From Salipiger sp. IMCC34102 (lineage in GTDB: Bacteria > Pseudomonadota > Alphaproteobacteria > Rhodobacterales > Rhodobacteraceae): a DNA stretch of 64,000 nucleotides. This document shows positions 47,734-55,602 of this stretch, in pieces (positions within the stretch are counted from its first letter, which is position 1; each line of letters starts with the position of its first letter). A program made the position numbers and the translations under genes. The notes beneath the pieces are model-generated. The model made no database searches. It had not been told where the DNA came from and was given only the letters and a program-made list of their open reading frames with translations. The stretch lies in NCBI RefSeq assembly GCF_004145405.1, contig NZ_SELQ01000005.1, forward strand, positions 186,001 through 250,000, written 5' to 3'.

Positions 47734-50379
47734 TCAGAAGTTCAGCGAGATATCCCGGTGGTGCGACCTGCACTCGGCCACGTAGAGCGCCTGTTCGCGC
47801 GGCAGGCGCGGCTGCTGTCGCAGGCCGATAGTGTCGCGGATCGCCGCGTCGTAAGTGCTCAGGCCAGCCAGCAAGTCGGTCTGCGCGCGGCTGCGCCACG
47901 CCAGCTCCGCCGCGTGGAGCGCCTGTGCCTCGGCCACCAGCTCCGCCGCGGCCTCCGGATCGGGGGAGCGGTCGTCGATCTCTCGCCGTGCGTCGGCCAG
48001 AAGGCTGCGGATGTCCCGCGCACCTTCGACCTCGCCCAGCGCGCTCTCGACCTCCGAGAAGCGGGCATCGGCGGTCTCCGCGTCCATGCCGTCGAGGTCG
48101 GCGGCCAGCGCGTCGATGCGCGGGCCCAAGGTGGCGAGCGCCTCGGTGCCGTCGATCACCGCCCGCAGCTCCGGCACGGGGGCATAGGCGCGGTCGACCG
48201 TGCGGCGATAGGTCATGCGGGCCGCGGTGTTGGCGCGGTTCAGCGCGTTGAACTCCGATTGCAGGTCCTCCCAGCCCTCGGGGATCTGCGCCAACAGTGC
48301 TTCGGCTTCCGCCTCGGCCGCATCGGCGCGGGCGGTCTGTGCCGCGCTGTCGCCGAACCCGCGGGAGGCGCGCAGGCGCAGCTCCTCGACCTCCTCCATC
48401 AGGCGGCCCGCGTCGCGCTGCAGGGCGCGCACGACCGTGTGCACCGGACGGTAGTCCTCGGCTGCGGCGGTCTGCGCGCGGGCGGTGGTCTGGATCTCCG
48501 CCATCAGGGGCATGGCCTGGGCTGCGTTTTCCAATCCGTCCTGCCAGTCGTCGCGCAGGCCTTCGGGAAGGTAGGAGACGTCGAGCGTGCCTGCCGCGTC
48601 GATGGCCGAGGCGACCGTGGCAGACTTGGCTGCGAACTCAAGCGCGACGTACTCTTCGATACAATATTGCAGCGCGGGGTTGATCGGCGGCGGAGCGGAA
48701 TCGGACGTAAGCGATGTCCGGGCCGGCAGGTAGTTCACCAAAGGCGGGTTGAAGGCGACGATGATCAACGCCGCCAGTTGCAGGCCGATGAAGGCTACGA
48801 CGCCGCGGTAGATCTGGATCGTCCGGACCGCCGCGGGGGCGACGCCGCGCAGGTAGAAGAGCGCGAAGCCGAAGGGCGGCGTCAGGAACGAGGTCTGGAT
48901 GTTCAGCCCGATCATCACCCCCAGCCAGACGGCAGAGACGTTGGCCTGCGGATCGGCCAGCAGGATCGGGGCCACGATCGGCACCACGACGACCGCGATC
49001 TCGATGAAGTCAAGAAAGAAGCCCAGCACAAAGATCACCGCCATGACGATGATGAACTTGGTCCAGAACCCGCCTGGCAGCCCTTCAAGGAAATGCTTGA
49101 CCAGCTCCTCTCCCCCGAAGGCGCGGAAGGCCGCCGTCAGCATCGCGGCCCCCAGAAGGATGATGAACACCAGCGACGTGGTCTTGGCGGTCTCGACCAT
49201 GACGCCGCGCAGGGCGTCCTCGTTGAAGAAGGCACGCACGCCGGACCAAGCGATGGAGATCGCGACGAGGGCCACCCCGATGGCGGCAATGGTGATGCCG
49301 ATGCGGTCTGCGGCGGTCTGCACGTTCAGAACGTTGGTGTCGTAGGTCGTGATGGCGAAGGCGATCACGGCAAGACCCAGCACCGCGAGGATCGCGGGCG
49401 TGAACCGGTGGCCGCGGCCTTCGGGGTGCAGCCGGTAGCCCGCCATGATCATGGCCCCCACAGCCCCGATGGCGCCGGCCTGGTTCACGGTGGCGACACC
49501 CGCAATGATCGACCCCAGCACCAGCAGGATCAGCGCCAGCGGCGGGATCATCGACAGCAGGACCTTGCCCAAAAAGGCGGTGTCGTACTTGCCCTCGTAA
49601 GGGACCGCCGGGGCGAGCTTGGGGCGGAAGATCGCGACCGCGAGGATGAAGGCGATATAAAGCCCGACCAGCAGCAGCCCCGGCACCATCGCGCCCAGAA
49701 ACATATCGCCCGCGCTGGTGGAGCTGACGGCGAACTCGGTCGGCATCGTAAGCTCGCCCGTCGCATCGCGGTAGAGCGTCTGGCGAGCTTGGCCAGCCTG
49801 ATCCACGGCGCTGGCCAACTGGTCGGCCAGGATGATGAGCACGATGGAGGGCGGGATGATCTGCCCCAGCGTGCCGGAGGCCGCGATGACCCCGGTGGAG
49901 AGCGAATTGGCATAGCCATTCCGCATCATCGCGGGCAGCGAGATCATGCCCATCGCAACGACCGTCGCCCCCACGATACCCGTTGTCGCCGCCAGAAGCG
50001 CGCCCACCACGACGACGGAAATCCCCAGCCCCCCCGGCACCGGACCGAATAGCTGCGCCATGGTGACCAGCAGATCCTCGGCGATCTTGGAGCGTTGCAG
50101 CATGATCCCCATGAAGATGAAGAGCGGGATCGCGATGAGCGTGTCCCGTTCCGGCTCCCAGTAGACGCCGCGCAGGTTGGTCACCCCGGCGCTCAGCCAT
50201 TGAGCGGGGCCCGAATTCGCGAAGAAGGCCCCGGAATCGCCCGCGAAGACCAGCCCGGTCAGCGCCGCCGCACCGATGGTCAGGATCGCCGATCCCGGAA
50301 GCGCGAAGGCGACCGGGTAACCCGATCCCAATGCGGTCGCCATGACGACCAGCAACATCAACAAGAAGACGAGTTCCAT
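47734..50379 (-). CDS. TRAP transporter large permease with C-terminal coiled-coil extension
   Basis: 881 residues, about twice the usual DctM length (~430). Residues 1 to ~560 form the large permease with some fourteen helices (PLFIFMGIMLQ near 88, LGQIIPPSIVLII near 172, SFLTPPFGFALFYL near 520). An extra hydrophilic loop (~190-235) and extra helices lie mid-protein. From ~580 to 881 a soluble, Ala/Glu/Arg-rich, largely helical region is predicted to form coiled coils. Long large permeases are known in Rhodobacteraceae, but the role of the tail is unknown to me. Confidence 0.88.
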   Translation of the reverse strand: MELVFLLMLLVVMATALGSGYPVAFALPGSAILTIGAAALTGLVFAGDSGAFFANSGPAQWLSAGVTNLRGVYWEPERDTLIAIPLFIFMGIMLQRSKIAEDLLVTMAQLFGPVPGGLGISVVVVGALLAATTGIVGATVVAMGMISLPAMMRNGYANSLSTGVIAASGTLGQIIPPSIVLIILADQLASAVDQAGQARQTLYRDATGELTMPTEFAVSSTSAGDMFLGAMVPGLLLVGLYIAFILAVAIFRPKLAPAVPYEGKYDTAFLGKVLLSMIPPLALILLVLGSIIAGVATVNQAGAIGAVGAMIMAGYRLHPEGRGHRFTPAILAVLGLAVIAFAITTYDTNVLNVQTAADRIGITIAAIGVALVAISIAWSGVRAFFNEDALRGVMVETAKTTSLVFIILLGAAMLTAAFRAFGGEELVKHFLEGLPGGFWTKFIIVMAVIFVLGFFLDFIEIAVVVVPIVAPILLADPQANVSAVWLGVMIGLNIQTSFLTPPFGFALFYLRGVAPAAVRTIQIYRGVVAFIGLQLAALIIVAFNPPLVNYLPARTSLTSDSAPPPINPALQYCIEEYVALEFAAKSATVASAIDAAGTLDVSYLPEGLRDDWQDGLENAAQAMPLMAEIQTTARAQTAAAEDYRPVHTVVRALQRDAGRLMEEVEELRLRASRGFGDSAAQTARADAAEAEAEALLAQIPEGWEDLQSEFNALNRANTAARMTYRRTVDRAYAPVPELRAVIDGTEALATLGPRIDALAADLDGMDAETADARFSEVESALGEVEGARDIRSLLADARREIDDRSPDPEAAAELVAEAQALHAAELAWRSRAQTDLLAGLSTYDAAIRDTIGLRQQPRLPREQALYVAECRSHHRDISLNF

Positions 50380-50389
50380 GCGGTCTGCC

Positions 50390-51340
50390 CTACATCGCGT
50401 TGGTGGAGGCGTCGCGCCCGCCCGGCTCGCCGCGGCGGTCGGCCACGGCGTCCAGGAACTGGGCCACGAACTGGATCATCATCGTGATCGCGAAGACGGC
50501 CAGGAACCCGGCCATGAAATATTTGACGTACATGCCGAAGCCCGCCTGCGTGACCTCGAAGACCAGGATCGGCCCGACGATGACGCTGCTCGCGGTGCCG
50601 AAGCCCACGATCAGAATCGTCCAGCACAGCGTCATGCCCAGCAGGATCGCGCCGATGCTGTTCACGCGCCCCTTCGTCTCGCGCCGCATCGAGGCGTAGA
50701 GCAGGTCGACGCGCACGTGCCCGTCCTCCAGCAACGTGTAGGCGGAAGCGAAGAGGAACAGCGCCCCGTACCAGAAGCGGACGAGGTCGGCGAGGAAGGC
50801 CTGTTCGTAGGAAAAGACGAAGCGGCTGAAGACGATGGCAAGCTCTGCGATGACGACGAGAAGCGACAGCCAGATGAACCCCAGCCCCCGTGTCAGGGCG
50901 CCCGCGACGATCCCGAGGATGACCAGCGGCAGATGAAGAAAGGTGCCGCGGAAATCGGCGCGCCCCAGGTCGCGCGCCAGATCCGCGCCCACCACGCCGT
51001 CCAGCAGGTTCTGCACCCGCAGGAAGGAGACGAGCGCATCACCCAGCCCCACGAAGAGCACCACGAAGAATGCAGCGCGCACCAGGAACCGATTGAACAG
51101 CGATATCCGGGCCGCATCCGCGCGCAAGCTCAGATCGGGGCAGCGCAGGACGTATCCCACCGCGAAAAGAGCCGCGAGACCGTACACCGCGATCTGCACC
51201 CACGACAGCGGATCCCCCGAACCTGCCGTGGCGCCCGGGAAATCGAACCAGAAATTCAGCACGGCATTGACCATGTAAGCGGCGGTGATAGCCAGGACGA
51301 GCCATCCGAACCCCCGTGCAAGACGTGCGGGCGCATGCAT
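50390..51340 (-). CDS. TRAP transporter small permease (DctQ type)
   Basis: 316 residues, longer than typical DctQ (~170). Four helices of the core DctQ domain lie in the second half (RFWYGALFLFASAYTLLEDGHVRVD near 185-210), and two or three further helices precede it. It pairs with the large permease 10 bases downstream to form the membrane complex. GGAGG precedes the ATG. Substrate is delivered by the binding protein encoded next door. Confidence 0.88.
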   Translation of the reverse strand: MHAPARLARGFGWLVLAITAAYMVNAVLNFWFDFPGATAGSGDPLSWVQIAVYGLAALFAVGYVLRCPDLSLRADAARISLFNRFLVRAAFFVVLFVGLGDALVSFLRVQNLLDGVVGADLARDLGRADFRGTFLHLPLVILGIVAGALTRGLGFIWLSLLVVIAELAIVFSRFVFSYEQAFLADLVRFWYGALFLFASAYTLLEDGHVRVDLLYASMRRETKGRVNSIGAILLGMTLCWTILIVGFGTASSVIVGPILVFEVTQAGFGMYVKYFMAGFLAVFAITMMIQFVAQFLDAVADRRGEPGGRDASTNAM

Positions 51341-51453
51341 CCTGCTGCTCCTCCCCGATCTTCAGAAACTAAGCCTTTTCGGCAAGCGTCGGGGCGGACC
51401 GCCAGTCCGCCCCATCCGGCCCACCCCGCTTGAGGTCAGGCCGGCGCGTCGAC

Positions 51454-52536
51454 TTACAGGTCTAGGATGCGGTTGCGCTTCACGACGTAGGGCGCGTCCG
51501 ACAGGTTCGTCCAGGCCCCGACGGAGGCGCGCGCCTCCAGGTGGCTGTCGAAGATCTCGGCGGCGAGCGCGCTGTGGTCGCGCGCCTCCTCGATCACCTC
51601 GGCCGAGGCCGAACCGAAGGCCTCGTAGACGTCATCGTTGAACTCGCGCAACTCGACCCCGTACTCGTCGATCAGACGGTTGAGGTAGGTGCCGTTGTTG
51701 TAGTTCGCCTCGGCCATCGAGACGGCGTTCTCCTCGGCGCAGGCGGCCTTGATGATCTCCTGGTCGAGCGTGGGAACGCTGGACCACCAGGACTTGTTCA
51801 TGCCGAGCGCAAGCTGCGCGCCGGGCTCGTGGAAACCGGGCCAGTAGTAGTATTGCGCGGCCTCGTAGAACTTGAGGAAGAAGTCGTTCCACGGCCCCAC
51901 CCATTCGGTCGCGTCGATCGCACCCGAGACGAGGTTCTCGTAGATCTGTCCGCCCGGCAGCGACACCGGAGAGGCGCCGAGCTTGGCCATGACGTCGCCG
52001 CCCAGGCCGGGGATCCGCATCTTCAGACCACGCAGGTCGTCGGCGCTTTCGATCTCCTTGTTGAACCAGCCGCCCATCTGCACGCCGGTGTTGCCAGCGG
52101 GGTAGCCGATGACGCCGAACTCGTCGCCAAGCTTCTCGTAGAGCTCCTGACCGCCGCCGAACTTCATCCAAGCGTCCATCTCGGTGTAGGTCAGGCCCAT
52201 CGGGATCGCGGTGAAGGGCGACCAGCCCGCGTGCTTGCCTTTCCAGTAGTAATCCGCACCGATGTAGGCCTGGGAATTGCCCGAAGCGACCTCGTCGAAG
52301 CTGTCGAAGGCCCCGACCCGCTCTCCGGCGGCGAAGTAGTTCACCGCGATGCGGCCTTCGGTCAGTTCGCCGATCCGTTCGGCCAGTCGCTGGGCGCTGG
52401 TCCCGAGGCCCGGGAAGTCCCGCGGCCAGGTCGAGACGATGTTCATCTCGATCGCCGATTGCGCCAATGCTGGCGTCGCAAGTGCGGTCGCGGCCCCACC
52501 AACGGCGGCCGAAGTCAGGAATTGTCTGCGTTTCAT
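51454..52536 (-). CDS. TRAP transporter substrate-binding protein, TakP-like
   Basis: 360 residues with a twin-arginine signal (MKRRQFLTSAAVGGAATALA, cut after PALAQ). The mature protein has the conserved Arg in LKMRIPGLGG and the blocks GNTGVQMGGWF and DATEWVGPWND that align with TakP, the 2-oxo acid binding protein of Rhodobacter sphaeroides. A 2-oxo or hydroxy acid ligand is therefore likely, not proven. ATG 52536 has GGAGGA upstream; codons further 5' are not part of it. First gene of the TRAP operon. Confidence 0.9.
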   Translation of the reverse strand: MKRRQFLTSAAVGGAATALATPALAQSAIEMNIVSTWPRDFPGLGTSAQRLAERIGELTEGRIAVNYFAAGERVGAFDSFDEVASGNSQAYIGADYYWKGKHAGWSPFTAIPMGLTYTEMDAWMKFGGGQELYEKLGDEFGVIGYPAGNTGVQMGGWFNKEIESADDLRGLKMRIPGLGGDVMAKLGASPVSLPGGQIYENLVSGAIDATEWVGPWNDFFLKFYEAAQYYYWPGFHEPGAQLALGMNKSWWSSVPTLDQEIIKAACAEENAVSMAEANYNNGTYLNRLIDEYGVELREFNDDVYEAFGSASAEVIEEARDHSALAAEIFDSHLEARASVGAWTNLSDAPYVVKRNRILDL

Positions 52537-52554
52537 TAAGTCCTCCCTAGTGCC

Positions 52555-52573
52555 GAGGCCCCCCCCAGGCCTC
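52555..52573 (-). promoter_or_regulatory. Hairpin in the TRAP operon leader
   Basis: GAGGCC and GGCCTC flank a run of seven Cs/one A, a 6-bp GC-only stem 19 to 37 bases before the binding-protein ATG. It could stabilise the leader or influence translation. No known riboswitch is recognised. Confidence 0.3.
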
Positions 52574-52693
52574 GTGCGCCGGAAGAAGATAGACGACCCG
52601 GTTCCATCCGATCCAGATGAAATTTTAGGCAGTTCGCCTTTCTTACCCAACGTCGTCCTCTCATACGGCGTCGAAAACTGACGATTTTTCCTC

Positions 52694-52722
52694 TTTACGC
52701 TCCAAAACACCGTTGCTATAGC
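52694..52722 (+). promoter_or_regulatory. Likely promoter of tRNA-Asn
   Basis: TTTACG (-35) and TATAGC (-10) are separated by exactly 17 bases and end 12 bases before the mature tRNA 5' end. This fits a sigma-70-type promoter. Confidence 0.5.
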
Positions 52723-52734
52723 CGCTCCAGGTTT

Positions 52735-52809
52735 TCCGGCGTAGCTCAGCGGTAGAGCAGTTGACTGTTAATCAATTGGTCGTAGGTTCGATCCCTACCG
52801 CCGGAGCCA
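52735..52809 (+). tRNA. tRNA-Asn (anticodon GTT)
   Basis: A complete cloverleaf: 7-bp acceptor stem TCCGGCG / CGCCGGA, D arm with AGCTCAGCGGTAGAGC, anticodon arm GTTGA-CTGTTAA-TCAAT with anticodon GTT at 52767-52769, and T arm with GGTTCGATCC. Discriminator base G and an encoded CCA end it at 52809. The 3' half is the probable attachment site (attL) for the recombinase that follows 120 bases on. Confidence 0.96.
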
Positions 52810-52931
52810 ATACATCCCTCAAGTGATTGAAAAGATTGGCAGTCGCGTCAGTCGCTCTGATGTGTCACACCCGAGTGTCACACGTTTCGTTTTTAGTCTG
52901 CTTGGCGTCGCTCCAGTTGTGGAGACGCCTG

Positions 52932-54869
52932 ATGGGATACGATAGACACCTCTTTCGCCGAGGATCGGTTTGGCAGTGGCGCAGACGCGTTTGCGGTCTG
53001 TCCACAGGTTCATACATCCTACAAGTGTCATTAAGGACGACAGATCGCCGCGCAGCTGTTAAGTTGGCCAGACTGATGAGCGTGGAGTGCGATCGCATGC
53101 TGGACATTCATGATCCGAAAACCTTGGCACCGGCAGACCTTACTGCGTGGATGAAAGAGGTGTTTGCAAAGAAGCTGGCTGATATGACCCGGCTTGCGAC
53201 CGTGAACCGGACGTTTGGCCGAGATGCGGAGGCAGATGACGACCTTTGGGATCAAGCGGCCGAGCGCGCGTGGGGTTTGCTGGACCGTGACGGAATGAAT
53301 GCACAATTGCCCACTTCCGGCGAAGGCTTCTCCTGTGGCCTCACCAAGAAGGAGGAGCAGGCAACACAGATGATGCTGGAAACGCTCGCTCTAAATCTCG
53401 TATCCGAAGGTAGGACTCGCAAGAACGCCGCCTGGTTCACAGAAATTACCGGTCAGAGCGTCACGTCCCTCTTTCACACCCTTCAGTTGCGTGAGGCCTA
53501 CATTAAGGCAATGGCACACGCGCACCATGCTGCGCCAAGCCTTGTTCAGGGACGCGATGAAACAAACCATGCCATCTTTCAGGCGTCATTAAAGGAGATT
53601 CTGGCTACTGAGGCAGTTGCCACCAGCCCCGAAGGCAACTTGCAGCAGCCTCACGACTCAACTTCACAGAAGCTCGGTTCCCTGATCGCCAGTCCCCTGT
53701 CACTCACCAAAGCCGTCTGTGAAGAAGATGCTGGCAAGCCAGCAATCCCTGAACCAGACCCCACTCTTTCCGCTGTCGCAGAACGGCTTATGGCCGAAAA
53801 GCGAAGTCAGGAGCTTAGGGAAGCGACGATCGCTCAATACGCTTCATCCATTGACCTCTTCATCAAAATTACCGGAATTCAGGACGTCCGAAAAATTGAT
53901 CAGGACGTCGCAACCGTGTTCAAGGCCGGTCTTCGCAAGCTTCCCGTGAGCTACGGAAAGAGTCCTAAAGATAGGGACCTGAGCTTTGCCGAGTTGGTAA
54001 ATAAGGCCGACGCACTTCCCGATGAAAAGGTCGGCCTGTCGCCAACGACTGTCAACCGTCATATCGACCACCTGAAACAGATCCTCAATAAGGCTGAGGA
54101 AGACGGGATCGCTCTTCGTCACAAGGTGAATACGACGAAATTACGCATGAAAGATTCGAAACGTGATCGAGACAAGCGTGCATCGTTTCGCAAAAAGGAG
54201 CTGGAGACACTCTTTGCTCATTCTCTCTGGACAGGCCACCGGCGTCCCGAGCGGCGCCACGAGGCCGGCGAATTCCTGATCAAGGATGGAAAGTATTGGT
54301 GCCCGCTGATTGCCAGCGTCACAGGCGCGCGTCTCGAAGAGATCGCCGCCTTGACCGTGACAGACATCGGCGTCGAAGACGGTATCTATTACTTTAGCTT
54401 TGACGAAAACGAGATCCGCAACCTGAAGACCTTGGCATCGCGGCGCCGGGTGCCCATCCACCCCGCCTTGATTGCAATTGGCTTCTTGGATCATGTCGAA
54501 CGAATGCGATGCAAGAAATCCGTCGCGATCTTCCCTGAAATGGCCCCCGGTAAGGGAGCGAAATCGAGATATGGAAAGCATCTTGGATATAATTGGCGCC
54601 GCGCCCTTGATACTGCACTAGACGGGAACCCGCGCCAGCTTTGCTTTCACAGTATTCGTCATTTCGTAAACAAGGCCATCCGTGACATGAACGACGTGCC
54701 TAAGCTCGTTCGCCTCAACATCCTGGGACAAGAGGCCGAGGACACTAACGACCGTGTTTATGCAGAGGATAGTGAACTGCCCGTGATGCTCGATGTTATC
54801 AGTCGGTTGCCAGTTTGTTGGAGTAGCGCGAAAAGCCTCATGGGGCCGCATAGCGATGTTCAATCATGA
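52932..54869 (+). CDS. Tyrosine recombinase/integrase at tRNA-Asn
   Basis: 645 residues. The N-terminus (HLFRRGSVWQWRRRV) is a DUF6538-like arm-binding domain; a core-binding SAM-like domain lies near 305-445; the catalytic domain has Arg467 (TGARLEEIA), His573-x-x-Arg576 (HSIRH) and nucleophile Tyr610 (DRVYAED). The second His of the R-H-R-H-Y set is Gln (LGQEAED). ATG 52932 has TGGAG upstream; a TTG at 52827 would add 35 Cys-containing residues. Codon usage is much less GC-biased than the genes before it, indicating horizontal origin. Confidence 0.9.
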   Translation: MGYDRHLFRRGSVWQWRRRVCGLSTGSYILQVSLRTTDRRAAVKLARLMSVECDRMLDIHDPKTLAPADLTAWMKEVFAKKLADMTRLATVNRTFGRDAEADDDLWDQAAERAWGLLDRDGMNAQLPTSGEGFSCGLTKKEEQATQMMLETLALNLVSEGRTRKNAAWFTEITGQSVTSLFHTLQLREAYIKAMAHAHHAAPSLVQGRDETNHAIFQASLKEILATEAVATSPEGNLQQPHDSTSQKLGSLIASPLSLTKAVCEEDAGKPAIPEPDPTLSAVAERLMAEKRSQELREATIAQYASSIDLFIKITGIQDVRKIDQDVATVFKAGLRKLPVSYGKSPKDRDLSFAELVNKADALPDEKVGLSPTTVNRHIDHLKQILNKAEEDGIALRHKVNTTKLRMKDSKRDRDKRASFRKKELETLFAHSLWTGHRRPERRHEAGEFLIKDGKYWCPLIASVTGARLEEIAALTVTDIGVEDGIYYFSFDENEIRNLKTLASRRRVPIHPALIAIGFLDHVERMRCKKSVAIFPEMAPGKGAKSRYGKHLGYNWRRALDTALDGNPRQLCFHSIRHFVNKAIRDMNDVPKLVRLNILGQEAEDTNDRVYAEDSELPVMLDVISRLPVCWSSAKSLMGPHSDVQS

Positions 54870-55048
54870 GGCTTCATCTGCCGGTGTTGAGGAGAAAGGT
54901 AAAAAAGGCTGAAACTGGACATTCGCTGCACTCAGCGCTACCGGCTACTATTCGGACTAATCTGGCATTCGTCGGAGAGCAGCCAGCAACGTATTTGTTC
55001 AACAGAGCCGTATACTTAATTAACTTCAAGTCTGTAGATACGTCTTGA
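54866..55048 (+). CDS. Tiny ORF coupled to integrase (doubtful)
   Basis: 60 codons starting in the integrase stop (ATGA overlap): MRLHLPVLRRKVKKAETGHS and onward. Basic N-terminal third; no recognised domain. The only support is the start/stop overlap at both ends (its stop overlaps the TTG of the next ORF). It may be chance. Confidence 0.2.
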   Translation: MRLHLPVLRRKVKKAETGHSLHSALPATIRTNLAFVGEQPATYLFNRAVYLINFKSVDTS

Positions 55049-55278
55049 GCTTGAAGCAGTTAGAGCACAAAATCCGGAAATCATATCTTAAGGCTTATCG
55101 GGCGAAACTTTTATTGACGGAAGAACATCGAATGTCCGCAGAACAAAAGCACATAGTCGTTCTTGAAACAGTCCTTGCGGAGTATATCCAAAAGTATGGA
55201 TTTACTGAAAAAGCACGTAAACTCTTTTTAACCAAGCGTGACCAAAACGACCTCAGCCCCGCGAAAAACTCGCAGTGA
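55045..55278 (+). CDS. Small basic helical hypothetical protein (doubtful)
   Basis: 77 codons from TTG 55045, or a shorter form from the in-frame ATG at residue 30. The product is rich in Lys, Glu and Leu with a heptad-like pattern (LEHKIRKSYLKAYRAKLLL), so a helical regulator is conceivable. No family recognised. It lies in AT-rich DNA downstream of the integrase and may be an excisionase-like or orphan island gene; weak evidence. Confidence 0.35.
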   Translation: MSLKQLEHKIRKSYLKAYRAKLLLTEEHRMSAEQKHIVVLETVLAEYIQKYGFTEKARKLFLTKRDQNDLSPAKNSQ

Positions 55279-55552
55279 TGCAGAAATCAAACGGATAGGT
55301 ATTCGTCTCACACGTAATTCCGGCTAAGCTAAGGACGTCTGTCGAGTTTCTTGCATTTATGTAGAACAAGGGATTATCTACTACCTAGTTTCGTTTGTGC
55401 TATTATGCCTGCAAGTATAGGGCTTCGTAGTGAGTATAGACTTGCTATCTCGGACTTCTGCCTTATCGGGCGTCAAAATCGGGCAGGATAATTCCACCGG
55501 CACCTTAAAATTTTGCTAAACTCACCCAACTCTGACATCTTCAAGCCATACT
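55279..55552 (+). other. AT-rich non-coding stretch
   Basis: No ORF of convincing length or composition on either strand and no stable RNA fold was recognised. Base composition is clearly lower in GC than the flanking manC-manB region. It separates the integrase segment from manC and likely contains the right part of an incoming segment plus the manC leader. Confidence 0.5.
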
Positions 55553-55582
55553 TTCTGGACAAGTAATTCGCTACGGTATAGT
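55553..55582 (+). promoter_or_regulatory. Possible manC promoter
   Basis: TATAGT at 55577-55582 is a good -10 match. TTCTGG or TGGACA at 55553-55561 could serve as the -35 at 18 or 15 bases spacing. A GGGGAG ribosome site follows, eight bases before the manC ATG. Confidence 0.3.
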
Positions 55583-55602
55583 TACTCCGGGGAGTCCGCC
55601 TA

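Noticed and set aside
47758-50052. Plus-strand open frame of 764 codons opposite the TRAP large permease
   Set aside because: Shadow of the permease; low-complexity Arg/Gln/Asp product and no ribosome site.
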